Shown piece by piece: positions 36,690 through 47,763 of a stretch of DNA of 64,000 nucleotides; positions within the stretch are counted from its first letter, which is position 1, and every line of letters starts with the position of its first letter. The position numbers and the translations under genes were made by a program. Source of the stretch: Turnera subulata (taxonomy: Eukaryota; Streptophyta; Magnoliopsida; Malpighiales; Passifloraceae); NCBI GenBank assembly GCA_028386065.3, contig JAKUCV010001424.1, positions 1 to 64,000 of the forward strand. The letters are read 5' to 3'. Under the pieces are notes generated by a model. It did not search any database, was not told where the DNA came from, and was given only the letters and a program-made list of their open reading frames with translations.

Positions 36690-36691
<2 letters not shown>

Positions 36692-36940
36692 TAGTTAGAA
36701 GATATAGTGGTTGTAAAGTTTATTTTTAGTAAATCTTATATGATTGTAAGTACTTATGTATACATAAGACTATAATCGCTAATTAAACAGAAACACAGTC
36801 TAGCAATATCTAAACCGGTGAAAATAGCTGCAATATATGATACAATATATATGTATATACTTGTATAAGATTAAAATCAATAATTAAGATAAGGTATAGG
36901 TCTAATATTATTTTAGCCTAGGATTACGAAAATAATAGAA

Positions 36941-36971
<31 letters not shown>

Positions 36972-38194
36972 CATCTAGGCCTTTTAATATAAATTCAATT
37001 AAAAAATAATTGAAGAAATTTAGAAATTAAGCTCGGCAGGCCTTCACGAACGTTTAGCCCAATGTAGGATAAATATAATATTAACATAATTTCGAAAATT
37101 AAATAAGAGACATAATTAAAATAACAACATGGGCCTTTAATTATAATTAGCCCAATTAAAATAAATAAAATGAGAATTAAAATCAATGGGCCTTTTACGA
37201 GCCCAGAAAAACGTAAATAAAATTAAAATCAGAAATTAAAATGCTATGGGCCTTTCTAATAGCCCAATCGGAAAATAAAGACATACAGTAAATAATTGCA
37301 TAAATTAAATGAAAGCATAATTAAATAAAAGCATAATATAAATAAATAAAACTTAAATTAAATTGCATAAAATAAAATCATAGTTGATCTTAATTAAGTT
37401 AATTAATCGTTTAATTATCGTCGTTTTAATGTCCGAGTCCGTTTCATCGTTCGGGTTCGTTAATATGATGCATATGGTCCAAGGCTCGGGTTTTACCTAA
37501 AGGTTCGTTTCCGAGCTCGTCGGAAAATACATGAGACTGCCGGAAACTCGTCGGATTCCGGCCAGCACCACTCGTTAAGGCAGCACACCCTCCCTGTTAC
37601 TGTTCATCGTCCATCCAAAAGCCCAAACCACCGAGCAGAACCGCCATCAAACCAATCGCCAACACTACCATCAAACTCGCTGCCACCCTCCGGTGACCGG
37701 AACTCCACCACACAGCAACATCCACCACCCAAAACACCACAACCCACAACCACAGCAGCCCCACAATTGACATCAAAAACAACACACACACAACCACAGC
37801 AACAAAATCGATCAATCCCAAACCAACAGAGACCGGTTGCAGAAAAGAAAGGAAAAGGAAGAGGGGTGAAGATCGATGCCGGATCTTACTCACGTTGTCG
37901 GCGACGGACGCGATAGGAGTGAGGGCGGCAACTCATGTTGCAGCGGCAGCGGATTCGAGAGGGAGAAGAAGAGATCGAGGAAGGGGTAGGAATGGCGAGG
38001 GAGAAGGCGTAAAGGGAGGAGGCGGCAGCGTGTGGCTACCAGCAGCCGCAGGTCTGGGAGGACTCGGCGGTTCTCCTCGTCTGGTCGGCGGCGCGGCTGG
38101 GTTCGCTGGCCTGCAGCGACAGGGAGCCAGGCGAACACGGTTGAGGAGGAAACGGCGAGGGAGAGAGGGGTTGGTGGCCGGTGATGGCTCGGGT

Positions 38195-38455
38195 GGTTCA
38201 CGGGAGAAGAAAGGAAAGAGGAAGAAAGAAAAAGAAAAGAAAGAAAAGGAAGGAGGCAGGGGAGCGTGAGGGAATCGGTGAAGGGGAAGAGAAATTAAAG
38301 AAGACGAAGGTAGGAAAAGACAATGGAGAAAAAAAAAGAAAGGAAAGAAGGAAGTGGGGTACGGGCGGCGGAAAAAAAACGGGGTAGGACGAAGAAAAGA
38401 GAAAGAAAAGAAAGGAGAAAAGAAAGAAAAGAAAAGAAAAGAAAAGAAGAGTGGC
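38195..38455. repeat. Purine-rich GA/GAAA tract
   Basis: Almost pure G/A on the plus strand with GAAAG and AAAGAAAAGG words. Long open frames on both strands here are a by-product of composition, not genes. Confidence 0.85.
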
Positions 38456-39117
38456 CACGTGGCAAGCCATGATTGGCCGGTCTGGATTTTCGTGTCGGGA
38501 TAACGTGATTGTAGGGGTACTCTCGGCTTTTCGAATTTCCGTCCCGAGTCTGAAAATACAACTTGGGCTCGGAAAATCCGATTAATTCCCCTGAGCATCG
38601 TCCACATCTCGGAATTGAAAATCGAGGCTCGGTAAGCTATAAAGGATGCTCGAAAATCCCGAGTAACCCTCGGAATTAAATTCCAAGGCTCGGTTAATGA
38701 AGATACTCCAAAACGTGTATCGGTTGAAACTACGTTAAACCTTGTGTTTAACATTTTAACTCAATCTTTGTAAAACATATGCATTATTAACAGTTTATTC
38801 AAATTCTTTAAAATTCAAAATAAAGTCCAAAGATGAATTTTCCTTTTCAAGTTATATTTGGTAAATTATCGCAACATAAATATCTTAGCAAAATAATGAT
38901 AATATTACTATTAATATTGATTAAGAAAATAATAATAACGATGGCAATAATAGTAACAGTAATAATAATTTTGTGAGTAGTAAAAATAATAGTAAAGATA
39001 GTGAAAATTGACTCGGTTTGGTAAAATTCTTGATTAACCGCGAGAAAATTTTATTAACCACCGTAAAAGTCAAAATAACTTGGTAAAAATCACAAAAATT
39101 TTACCTGGGTCGTTACA

Positions 39118-40640
39118 TGGCTAGTGTTATGAATGATTGTTTTTTTATGAAGCTTGCGTGACGTACTGTGGGTTGGGATTTTGTGTTCAAAATACAATGT
39201 CAGTTTTCTTCCTAATCCGAGTGCTCTTACTAAAGGTCGAGAATCTCCATTGTGGTGAGGCATTCGTGATTAGTGGCAGTCTTTGATGCATGGGATTTTG
39301 TTGGACGATGGGTAATGGTCAAACTGTTCGTTTTTTGGAGGATTTGTGGTGCTCTGATATTGGCCTTTTATCTTCTACGACAATTGCACCGATTCCCGAG
39401 GAGCTTGCGGGGTGCTGGGTGGCTGATTATGTGGATCCCATGGGCCAGTGGCGGTGGGATATTCTAATGGCTTATCTTCCTACTGCGGTATGCCAACAGC
39501 TTGCTATGGTAGCTACACCAATATGGGATGCCGGACGGGACTCGCCTTACTGGTTGGGTACTGCGAGTGGAGTGTTTACAATTGCATCAACCTATTCTTT
39601 GCTTAGTTCAGATAGTTGGAATGAGAAAGCAGGGGTGTGGAAGAAAATATGGAGAGTTAAGGTGCCACAGAGAGTGCGGACACATCTATGGTTGGTACTG
39701 CATGAGAAATTGCTCACAAATGCAGAAAGGAGTAGGCATCACCTGGCAGCATCATCATTGTGCCCCTGTTGTCTGCGAGAGCTAGAGTCTTTCTTGCATA
39801 CTTTGCGAGACTGTCCAGTAACTCATAACTTGTGGTCTCATCTTGTTGCTCCCAGTTCATGGAGTTTGTTTTTTTCATCTGGACCTATCTCGATGGTGTG
39901 TCAGTAATCTTTCTAATTTTTTTACCACCACCTGCACTAATACCTCTTGGGATGTATTGTTTGCGACTGTTATTGACTCTTTCTGGCTAGATCGCAATTT
40001 GGTTATTTTTGAAGGATATGCGTCTTCCTCTACTGGTCTGTTACATATCATCTTGGCAAGGGTGCAGGAGGTGTAGGTGGCCTCCCTGGCTTTTGGGTTG
40101 AAAGGTGCATATCAAGGCATCTGTTACTTAGTGGGTATTTCTTGGTCTGCCCCAGCAACAGGATGGGTTAAGGTGAACACTGACGAGGCGTGTTCAGTGA
40201 TTCGGGGTGCAAGTGCAGGGGGTGTTATTAGGGACCATAATGGTACCTGGTTGACGAGTTTTGGAGCTTTTCTTGGTACATGCTCTGTGATATATGCGGA
40301 GAGTTGGGCACTGCAAACTGGTTTGGAGTTAGCTTGGGCTCGTGGATACAGAAGAGTGGAGGTGGAATCTGACTCATTTGCTCTCATTTCCTATTTACAG
40401 GGTGGTGTTCCTCTGTCTGAATTGCACCCGTGTATGCTCCAGTATATTTGTCCCTTGGTGCAGCGAAACTGGGAGGTATTGTTTCATTTTGTTCTCAGGG
40501 AGGCTAATCAAGTCGCCGACGCCTAGCTCCGGATGCCTCAGCTTGGAACCCTAGAATGGTTCTTCTTCCGGATCCTCCGGATTCTGTTATGTTTTTACTT
40601 ACTCATGATGTTTTGGGGATTTCCGCCCCTTGTATGGCTA
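39118..40640 (+). pseudogene. LINE ORF2 3' part: zf-RVT and RNase H domains, broken
   Basis: The LINE frame resumes (SVMNDCFFMKLA, then a TGA where the family has Trp). MGNGQTVRFLEDLW and ADYVDPMGQWRWDIL follow, then the zinc-binding block KVPQRVRTHLWLVLHEKLLT...CPCCLRELESFLHTLRDCP (to 39823). A frame change leads to an RNase H-like domain: WVKVNTDEAC with catalytic Asp (40168-40197), AESWALQTGLELAW with Glu, VESDSFALI with Asp and REANQVADA with Asp (to 40524). A stop follows, then the short 3' untranslated region and the A tail. Fold order matches plant LINEs carrying an extra RNase H. Confidence 0.88.
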
Positions 40641-40713
40641 TTCCAACTTCTGTTTAAGTTAATATAGGGCTTGCCCCTCCTATTTTTACCAAAAAAAAAA
40701 ACGTAACAGAATA

Positions 40714-42617
40714 ATTCATGAATATTCTTAAAATAAAAAAAAATTAAGCAAATATGTCCCCTCAGAAAAGAAAACTTCCTTTGATTTTATATGTTTCTAT
40801 GCATCCATTTGAAAAGCAATAGCTCTTTTATTTTCACAAATCAGCTCTTGTTTGATTTAAAATACTAGATATGCTATATATATGTGTTGTGATTATGAGT
40901 CGTGACCCATTGTTCAATTTCTTATCATAACCCACCGATGTCTTATTTTTAGTGTTGAACAAAATCTCATGCATAGAAGCGTTGTACGTACTTGATTCCT
41001 GAACTAGGGGGATGTTGGGGAGTTCTCGAACCCCATATTTAACGAACAAAAAAAATTAAAACCGGCTGTTGCTTACTTGTTTCATTCTTTTTTTCTTTTA
41101 ACAAATATTGATTGTTGTTGGTTCGCTTTCAGTGACCGATGAATACGTGGATCTAGAGGTCTCGAAATAACATTTGGCTTTTTTAAAAAAATGCAAATTT
41201 CTTCGAGTTTAGGTAACCGATTAATACGTGGATCTAGAGGCGGTAGAAAAAAAAAAATTCGCTTTTTTGTTTTTCTGGGAACAAGTAGGGGGCCTTTTTT
41301 TTTTACCCCAAAATATCGCTTTCCTTTTCCTTTTTTTTCTTTTTTTTTTTTGAGAATTATTATCCTTGGAGTTTAGGTAAGCTATTAATACATAGAAGGA
41401 AAGGCCTCGAAAAGGATGCATAAAGGCCGTTCTAGGAAATGTCAATACTGCGCGGTATTGTCTTGGTACGTAAAAGATGCTTCCTTTTCAATGTAAACAT
41501 ATTCCCATAAGCAAGTAAACAAAATACACCCCTTGACCCAAACAAGAAAAACAAAAAAAATACACCCCTTGACCCAAATAAAAAAAAAAAAAAACAAAAC
41601 ACTCCCTCTCGTTAACTCGTTAAGGTTATCGTCATGGCTAATAATTTTTAAAATGGAAACTCAAAAAAATACCATATTATATTTTCTTATGCTATAAATT
41701 ATGTATATATTGTTGCTTTCACGCATCACTGGCCATATATGGACGGAAAAGAAATGGCCCGGGCCCGTGGGTATTGACGGCCATGCATGTGATCTGCATA
41801 CATGTCAAAAGTAAAATTGTCTATCATACCTTAGCGTGGAAAAGGGGTATATTCCCATTTGCAAAATTTCCCCGACCTTTTAAAATTTAATGTTAAAGGA
41901 GAAATATGGTACGCTTTTCATTGGAAGACTCACCCACCATACTCCGGTTCGCGATCCAGGTCGACCGAATTAGTCGGGGCAAAGCTCCAGATACCGGATG
42001 GGAAACAAAAAAAATATGATACCTTTGAAAAATTCAAGAAAATATTACCTATGGATAATATTAGAGATACTAGGCCTTTTTTTTTATTATGTGAGATACA
42101 AAGAGAGAAGATATACAATGTTCTTCTCATTACATCATGCCTCTGCTCAAATTTTATCTAGCATCCTGTGATCTTAGGCTTTATCTTTAGGCCTGAGTTT
42201 ATAGAATGATGATCTTATGGTAGATTTCAGATTATCAGTAGTTTTTAATTTATATGTATTTTGAAAATGAACTACGTACACGACTTTTTCCCTTACTCAA
42301 AGATCTAATTATTTTACTTCCACCCTTGATTTTGTTGTGGTATACTAGGTACCTTTTGTTTGATATACAAGTTATTTCCCATCACATATATCACCATTCA
42401 CAATTGAAATTATTAGGGGTGAGGCTGTGTCTAGATAATAAATCTGTAATCATGTTCTTCTGATATATATCTCATTAAATGTTTAAAAAATATAAAAATA
42501 GAAAACCTAATATCTCATAAAAATAGAAAACTTAATATCTCTTCAACTGAAAAAAAAAAACAAAATCAAAATTTTCAGTGTCCAAAACCTGCAAAAATTG
42601 AAGGGAGGAGATCCAGT
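40714..42617. other. Gene-free region
   Basis: AT-rich, no coding signal. Diverged direct repeats occur near 41133-41165, 41208-41240 and 41376-41410 (core TTTAGGTAACCGATTAATAC, then GTGGATCTAGAGG). A 40-bp A-rich direct repeat (TACACCCCTTGACCC) lies at 41520-41595. Confidence 0.45.
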
Positions 42618-42803
42618 TGTTATAGAGGCAAAGCCGACCGGAAACATCCTCAGTAATAAGTACTCAAAATCTGATATTCTAATTTCAAGATCTGATCAAT
42701 TAAAAAAAAAATTGTTTTCTCATACTCACAATATTCTGCAATCACCTTCTTTCATTTATCATCAATTAGTTGATGTTTCCGGCCGGCTCTGCCTCTATAA
42801 CAA
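42618..42803. mobile_element. Foldback/MITE-like element with 32-bp inverted repeats
   Basis: Arms 42618-42649 and 42772-42803 are inverted repeats matching at 30 of 32 bases (TTGTTATAGAGGCA.AGCC, then GCCGGAAACATC with one change). The 122-bp loop is AT-rich. No clear target duplication is visible, so the class (MITE or other palindrome) is open. Confidence 0.7.
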
Positions 42804-43699
42804 AATCAATGAATAATTGGATTTTGGAAAAGAGAGAACACGGAAATGATCACAGTCTACATTTTAAAAACTATTAAAGGCAGATCCAAGATTAGATTCC
42901 GAAAGAAGAAATAAATAGTTTTTCCTGTACAATAAGCCACAAAGAAGAACCAATACATTAGGCGCTAGAGCTATTTATGCAACTGCCATTTGATTTAACA
43001 TAAATGAATATGTTAATTAAAATGTCATAATCAGAATTACTTTAGCTTTCAGTTTCTGGAGTTGGATGGAATGGGTGTTATAGCCTAAGAGTATATCATT
43101 ATTTTGAATGCTATGTGTTGTTTTTGGTGCCTTGAATTCTAGTGGAGCGTAGTTCGCGATTTGGGTTGGTGGACTTGGTGTATGTTAGAGCCCACCTATT
43201 TTGTCATCGAATATTCAGGTTTATAAACAGTTCTATATTGTACTATCATTCATCATAGTAGAAAAATTCTCTGTTCTTGTCCGAGGAAGTAGGCAACATT
43301 AGTTGAACCTCGTTAAATCCTTATGTCTTTTTCTTTTCTTTCTCGTTGAGTGCTTGATTGATTGTGAAAATAACCACGATCCCTTAACACTATGTTTAAA
43401 GTATCTCCTCAGCTTGGAATAATTGTCGTACTCTTCATGTTCTGTTCGCTATGTTATAAACTGGTTGTGTAAAAATTAAATGGTTATCATAGGTTTTGCC
43501 TCTTCATAGGACTCTACATCTAACTCAAGGAAAAAATCACAATACAAGATCCTTTATGTCAATATTTTATTTTCTTATAATTTTATTGGATTAAATCTTT
43601 ATATGAATGTAGAATGCTCATCTTTTAAAAGAAAAAAAGATAATAAGACTCTGAGACTGATTCGGGATTAACTTTTTTTTTTATCTCTTTGTTAGCCAC

Positions 43700-44050
43700 C
43701 AAAGTTGGAAATTATCCTTTATTATGTTTTAGCTTATTTTCATCCCTTTATTCACCTCATTTAGTCAATTTTGGTCTATTTCACAGGAATCCGGTGAAAA
43801 TTACTGACTTGGCAAGTTTTCTAGTGCCACTTCAGCTATGTGGAACCCATATGTCAAGTCCATGTCAGCCACAACTATAGTCCACGAATTTTTTTTTTTT
43901 TGTTAGACCTGAGATGTAGGTTCCACAGTTGAAGTTGCCACGTTGACAGTTTTTGCCAGTTTCCGGTGAAATAAACCACATTGGCCAAATGGAGTAAACA
44001 AAAAGATGAAAATAAACCAAAATCTAACACAATGATGACTTCCACCTTAG
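43700..44050. mobile_element. MITE-like long inverted repeat, about 350 bp
   Basis: Left arm 43700-43850 and right arm 43920-44050 are diverged inverted repeats. Shared ordered blocks include TTATTTTCATC, TTTAGTCAATTTTGGTCTAT against the right-arm complement TTTGGCCAATGTGGTTTAT, TTTCAC.GGAA and ATGTGGAACC. Ends and target duplication are not sharp. It lies about 0.4 kb upstream of the FAP1-like gene. Confidence 0.65.
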
Positions 44051-44443
44051 CTTACTGCATTCCCCTTAGGTTTCGAGTCCTGGTGGGAGCGTGTATATAG
44101 AAATTGTGCTATTGATAGTGGTCCCACCTCACAAGAATAACACATCGGACTACAGAAAGAGATTAATTTGGTAGTCGATTGGAATACTCTTCTGGTATTA
44201 AAAAAAGAAAAACATATTTTGTGAGGGAGAGGGAGAGAGGAAGAGTGGATTAAAACTGATCTTTTAAGAAGCTGAAATCTTGAAGCCCACTTACTTTAAT
44301 ACCACAGCCCAGTTCTGCTAGGCCATCATCCCATGCTCAAGCCCAAACGTAAACAACCGTATACACTATAATAGGAAAACAATCCGAAAAAGAAATTCCA
44401 CATCACCAAAGAAGAGAACAAAAACAGGAAGAGCTGCGACAGC
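44051..44443. other. 5' flank of the FAP1-like gene
   Basis: It contains GGTTTCGAGTCCTGG near 44072, a pol III B-box-like word, followed by an A-rich stretch near 44200. This could be a SINE remnant, but no target duplication is seen. The promoter of the downstream gene must lie in the right part. Confidence 0.35.
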
Positions 44444-46512
44444 ATGGTTTCGTTGAACTTCCCGTTCTCGTTTCCTCAGCCCAATCACCGGCCAAAGAGC
44501 ATCCCCAATGACACCAAATCCCACCCATTCTCCGGCATCGCCGCCATGGCCGGTGCTGTTGCCTCCGGAGTCGCGGCATTTGCCGGAATATCACCGACCC
44601 AGAACCGTAAAGGATTCCTCCACGAGGGGCTGAACTGGGTCATTCCCGGCCACCCGCCATCACTCCCCTGGTGTTCAGTCTCCCTAGCCAACGACAGTTC
44701 AGGTTCCGTCGCCGATCCAAAGAGCGGCGTGTCGTTCCCCGCGGTTGTTTCCGAGTCTCAGAAGCTCTTGGGGATCGGGGTGCGTAGGAAGAACATCTTG
44801 GGACTTAAGAGCATCGATGTCTACGCATTTGGTAATTTTTCTTCTTCTTTTTTTTTTTTTTCTTACACGCAAACTAAAAGCTTTACTCTTTTGTCAAATT
44901 CCCAGTTACAGTTTCATTAATAATTTACGAGTTTGTCTTTATTGAGGTTGTTTTGTGTTACCAATCTGGTGAATCGTCTTTGGGACAGGTGTGTATGCTG
45001 ATGGTGAGGAAGTGAAGAGAGTTTTAGGTGACAAATATGGGAAGTTGTCAGCTTCTGAACTGAAAGTAAACAAGGAGTTTAAAGATGATCTCATGGGGGG
45101 TGATGTTCGTATGACGGTTAGACTTCAGATAATCTATGGTAGGCTAAGTATTGCCTCTGTCCGATCTGCTTTCGAAGACTCCATAGGAAGCAGACTGCAA
45201 AAATTCGGGGGCCCAGGCAACAAGGATCTACTTCAAAGGTTACCTTTTTTTCTTGTCCTTAATATGATTGGCTTATCACATGGGGCTGTTGCTAGAACTT
45301 TGATGGGAAAGTATGAATATTTAGACGCTCAGTAATAGCAGGAATATGATAGGGTGTTATTACAGATGGTGGGTGTTAATGCTGTTATCTCTCTGGTTTT
45401 CACACATTTTTCAGAAAGGCCTTTGTTTGTTCATTAGTTTGGATGAGAGCATTTTATGCATCGGCGGTTGATTCGGGATTCAGCTGGTTGCCCTGTTTCT
45501 ACTGCTTAAGTTTCAGAATGGTGCACCCCTTTGTGCATTTTTGTTCCCTAATGACCTATTGGATGTTTATTTGCAGTTTTACTTCCCTGTTCAAGGATGA
45601 ATATAAAATACCGCGGGGTTCTGTGATTAGTCTCTCAAAGAAGCAAGACCATTTACTTTGCACAACTAGTAAGGCCCTGTTACTTCTGTCTTGTAGTCTT
45701 TGTTAAAGTTTCAGAGTTATTTTGGAACCGATTGATTATCTTCCTTTGCTTTAGATTCTTGCTTATATTGTTTGATCATGTAAATACTATGATTTTTAAG
45801 TTCTGTTATAACCACTAAGATAATTCTCTGCAAGAGCGGAGGAATTGGAATCACCTTCTTGAAGTTGTGATGTTGAAGGCCCCAAATGATGTGGCAATAA
45901 CATTGGCATGGTCCACGTCAGCACAACCGTAGTTTGGCATAGGCCACATTGCCGCCACATCTTTTGGTGTCGTAGTCCCATACCCCGGTTTAATGACTTT
46001 GAATTATTCTTTTAATATAGGACTTCTAGATAAACAAACTTAACAGAATAGTTTAAATTTGAATTGAATAATGTTTTATCTACTTGTAGAAAATGGAAGG
46101 GATCAAAGTGTAACGTTGTAGTTTCTTTTTTTTTATGTATATCTCTCATGAGAAAGCTTCTCATATTTAGACGAAGCTTATTGCATCTTGGTGAAAATTT
46201 AGATTTTTTATGCAAATAAAACTCTTTTGAACCAGACTGCAATATCAAACTACACAGGATGCCAAGTCTTTATGGCCAAATGAATCATAGCTTTTGAGTA
46301 TGTGTATCTGTCTTGTATCCTCAAAATATTACATAATTTTCACCAAATTTCATTGGCATTGAATTTCCTCAGTTGACGGGAAGGAGGTGGGATGTGTCCA
46401 GAGCAAACTCCTCTGTAAGTCGATTTTGGATTTATATATTGGCGAGGATCCATTTGACAAACGGGCAAAGGAAGAAATTGAGAGCAAGATAGTATCACTT
46501 CTTCAAGATTAG
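44444..46512 (+). CDS. FAP1: Chalcone isomerase-like fatty-acid-binding protein, plastid (FAP1 type)
   Basis: Four exons (44444-44831, 44989-45238, 45577-45668, 46373-46512) join in frame with GT-AG introns to 289 aa. The first roughly 60 residues are Ser/Pro-rich and basic, fitting a plastid transit peptide. Then come the CHI-fold blocks GIGVRRKNILGLKSIDVYAF (109-128), VYADGEEVKRVL, MTVRLQIIYGRLSIASVRSA, SRLQKFGG and FTSLFKDEYKIPRGSVISL. The end is GKEVGCVQSKLLCKSILDLY plus IGEDPFDKRAK. These match Arabidopsis FAP1-like proteins, non-catalytic CHI-fold proteins that bind fatty acids in plastids. FAP1 is preferred over FAP3 on the N-terminal pattern and length, from recalled sequences only. 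Intron 3 (704 bp) holds a small foldback element. Confidence 0.9.
45880..45970. repeat. Short foldback element in FAP1-like intron 3
   Basis: CCAAATGATGTGGCAATAAC (from 45881) is the diverged inverted counterpart of GGCCACATTGCCGCCACATC, followed by TTTTGG (45942-45967). Arms are about 33 nt with a short loop. It is MITE-like, without a visible target duplication. Confidence 0.55.
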
Positions 46513-47763
46513 GGGAGAAATAGTGTGTAGATTACTGTAATATGCCTGACGGCAACTAGATGTTACTTTCATGATATTTAGCTGGTTGAACTGGTATGTT
46601 CCCCTTTCCGAAGCGAATGATATCAGGAATTTGGCCAAAGTTTTTTTTTCCCCGCAAAATATGCGGAAATATTCCCTTTTTTTATTGATCCTTCTAGTTA
46701 ACTAGACTTGCGATTTGACATGCTTTATGTAGCGTCTCCTTGTTTTCACTCTTTGAGTGTTTTTCTTATTTGTTTTATGTTACAACTTACAACTCTTCTT
46801 ACTCGAGTTCCTCAAGTTACCTCCCGGTGAGGCAGCCCTCGACCCCTGGGGTGCGCACTGCGTCCTGTTAAGTTGAATTTTCGGGGGGTGAGATTTAGTC
46901 AAAAATTGTCAATATAAGATTTTGAAATATTGTACAGTAGCGCCTCAGTCAACTGAATATGGGGCAGAACGGCCCACGACTATTTGCAAGTCAGAATGCC
47001 CCAAAACGATCATTGTCTCCTTGCCGATGCCCCCTTCTCTTCCACATTATTGTCAATGAATGAACTAGTGCTTCACTTCATTTCCAACTTATTGTCTATA
47101 AAAAAGATTTTGACTTTGAAAGAGGAAGAATACGAATCTGGGAAAATGAAGGGTGGCATCAAATAGCAAAGAAGAAAGCAAAAGCAGAAAGCTCAGTTCG
47201 CTTACACCCGAACTATCATAAACATTTGCTTGCTTCATTTTCTTTTTTTTTTTTTTCACTTCAAGTGCACGTCGTGGCTTATTTAAAATGCTGACGCATT
47301 GAAACGAGTCAATACTCGCATTTGTGTCTCACAGAGCTAAGACTGGGTTGCACTTGCAAGCCTAAGTTGCCGGCAAAGCGTGGACATCATTGTCCTTTTC
47401 CAAAGTCTTGTAGCACATCAAATTAGAATAGAGACAATGAATATAGCGAACGGCACACCATCAGATGGATAAAGAATCTCTTAAAGGATGGAGAGTCCCA
47501 TCAGATGAGGGAATGTGGAATGGGGCAACCATTTCCATCATTTCAATTTTCTTTAAAACATTGCTTTGACAAACACCGATGGCACCACAATATACTAATA
47601 AAAGCTGTACAAATGCCTTTCAAGATGATAATATAGACAGTCTTTCATCCTTCGTTTCAAAATTCAATATCCATCAGGCATTGAGCTAACTCCAAGATAC
47701 TTATCTGGACAGGTATGGACACTCTGAAGCTACGTTTCCCCCAAAAACATTCATGCACATTCA
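46513..47763. other. Spacer between convergent FAP1-like and RRF genes
   Basis: Presumed 3' untranslated regions of both convergent genes at the two ends. No coding signal. A T run lies near 47250. Confidence 0.4.

Larger units (their letters stand above)
33166..39117. mobile_element. LTR-like element, 5.95 kb, nested in the LINE
   Basis: It begins TGAAACACCCCGACCCAAAT and ends TTTTACCTGGGTCGTTACA. The exact 5-bp duplication TGGCT at 33161-33165 and 39118-39122 proves insertion into the LINE, whose frame continues across it (GIQLA then SVMNDCFFMKLA). TG...CA ends with 5 bp fit an LTR retrotransposon. I find no gag-pol domain and no second copy of the start, so a solo LTR or a domain-less derivative is likely. 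It contains a 3x664-bp array, AT microsatellites and a GA-rich tract. Confidence 0.78.
28871..40698 (+). mobile_element. L1-like LINE, nearly full length, inactive, split by an LTR-like element
   Basis: It is delimited by 15-bp direct repeats AAACGTAACAGAATA at 28856-28870 and 40699-40713, and ends in an A run at 40691-40698. Without the nested element (33166-39117 plus one 5-bp repeat) the LINE is about 5.87 kb, a full length for plant L1-like elements. In order it holds a DUF4283/zinc-knuckle ORF1, an apurinic-type endonuclease, reverse transcriptase, a zf-RVT region and RNase H. Every domain is present, but in-frame stops and frameshifts make it non-functional. Confidence 0.92.

Noticed and set aside
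37933..38754. 273-aa minus-strand open frame and overlapping frames on both strands
   Set aside because: It lies in the GA-rich tract and GC-rich part of the LTR-like element; low-complexity composition explains the lack of stops and no domain is visible.
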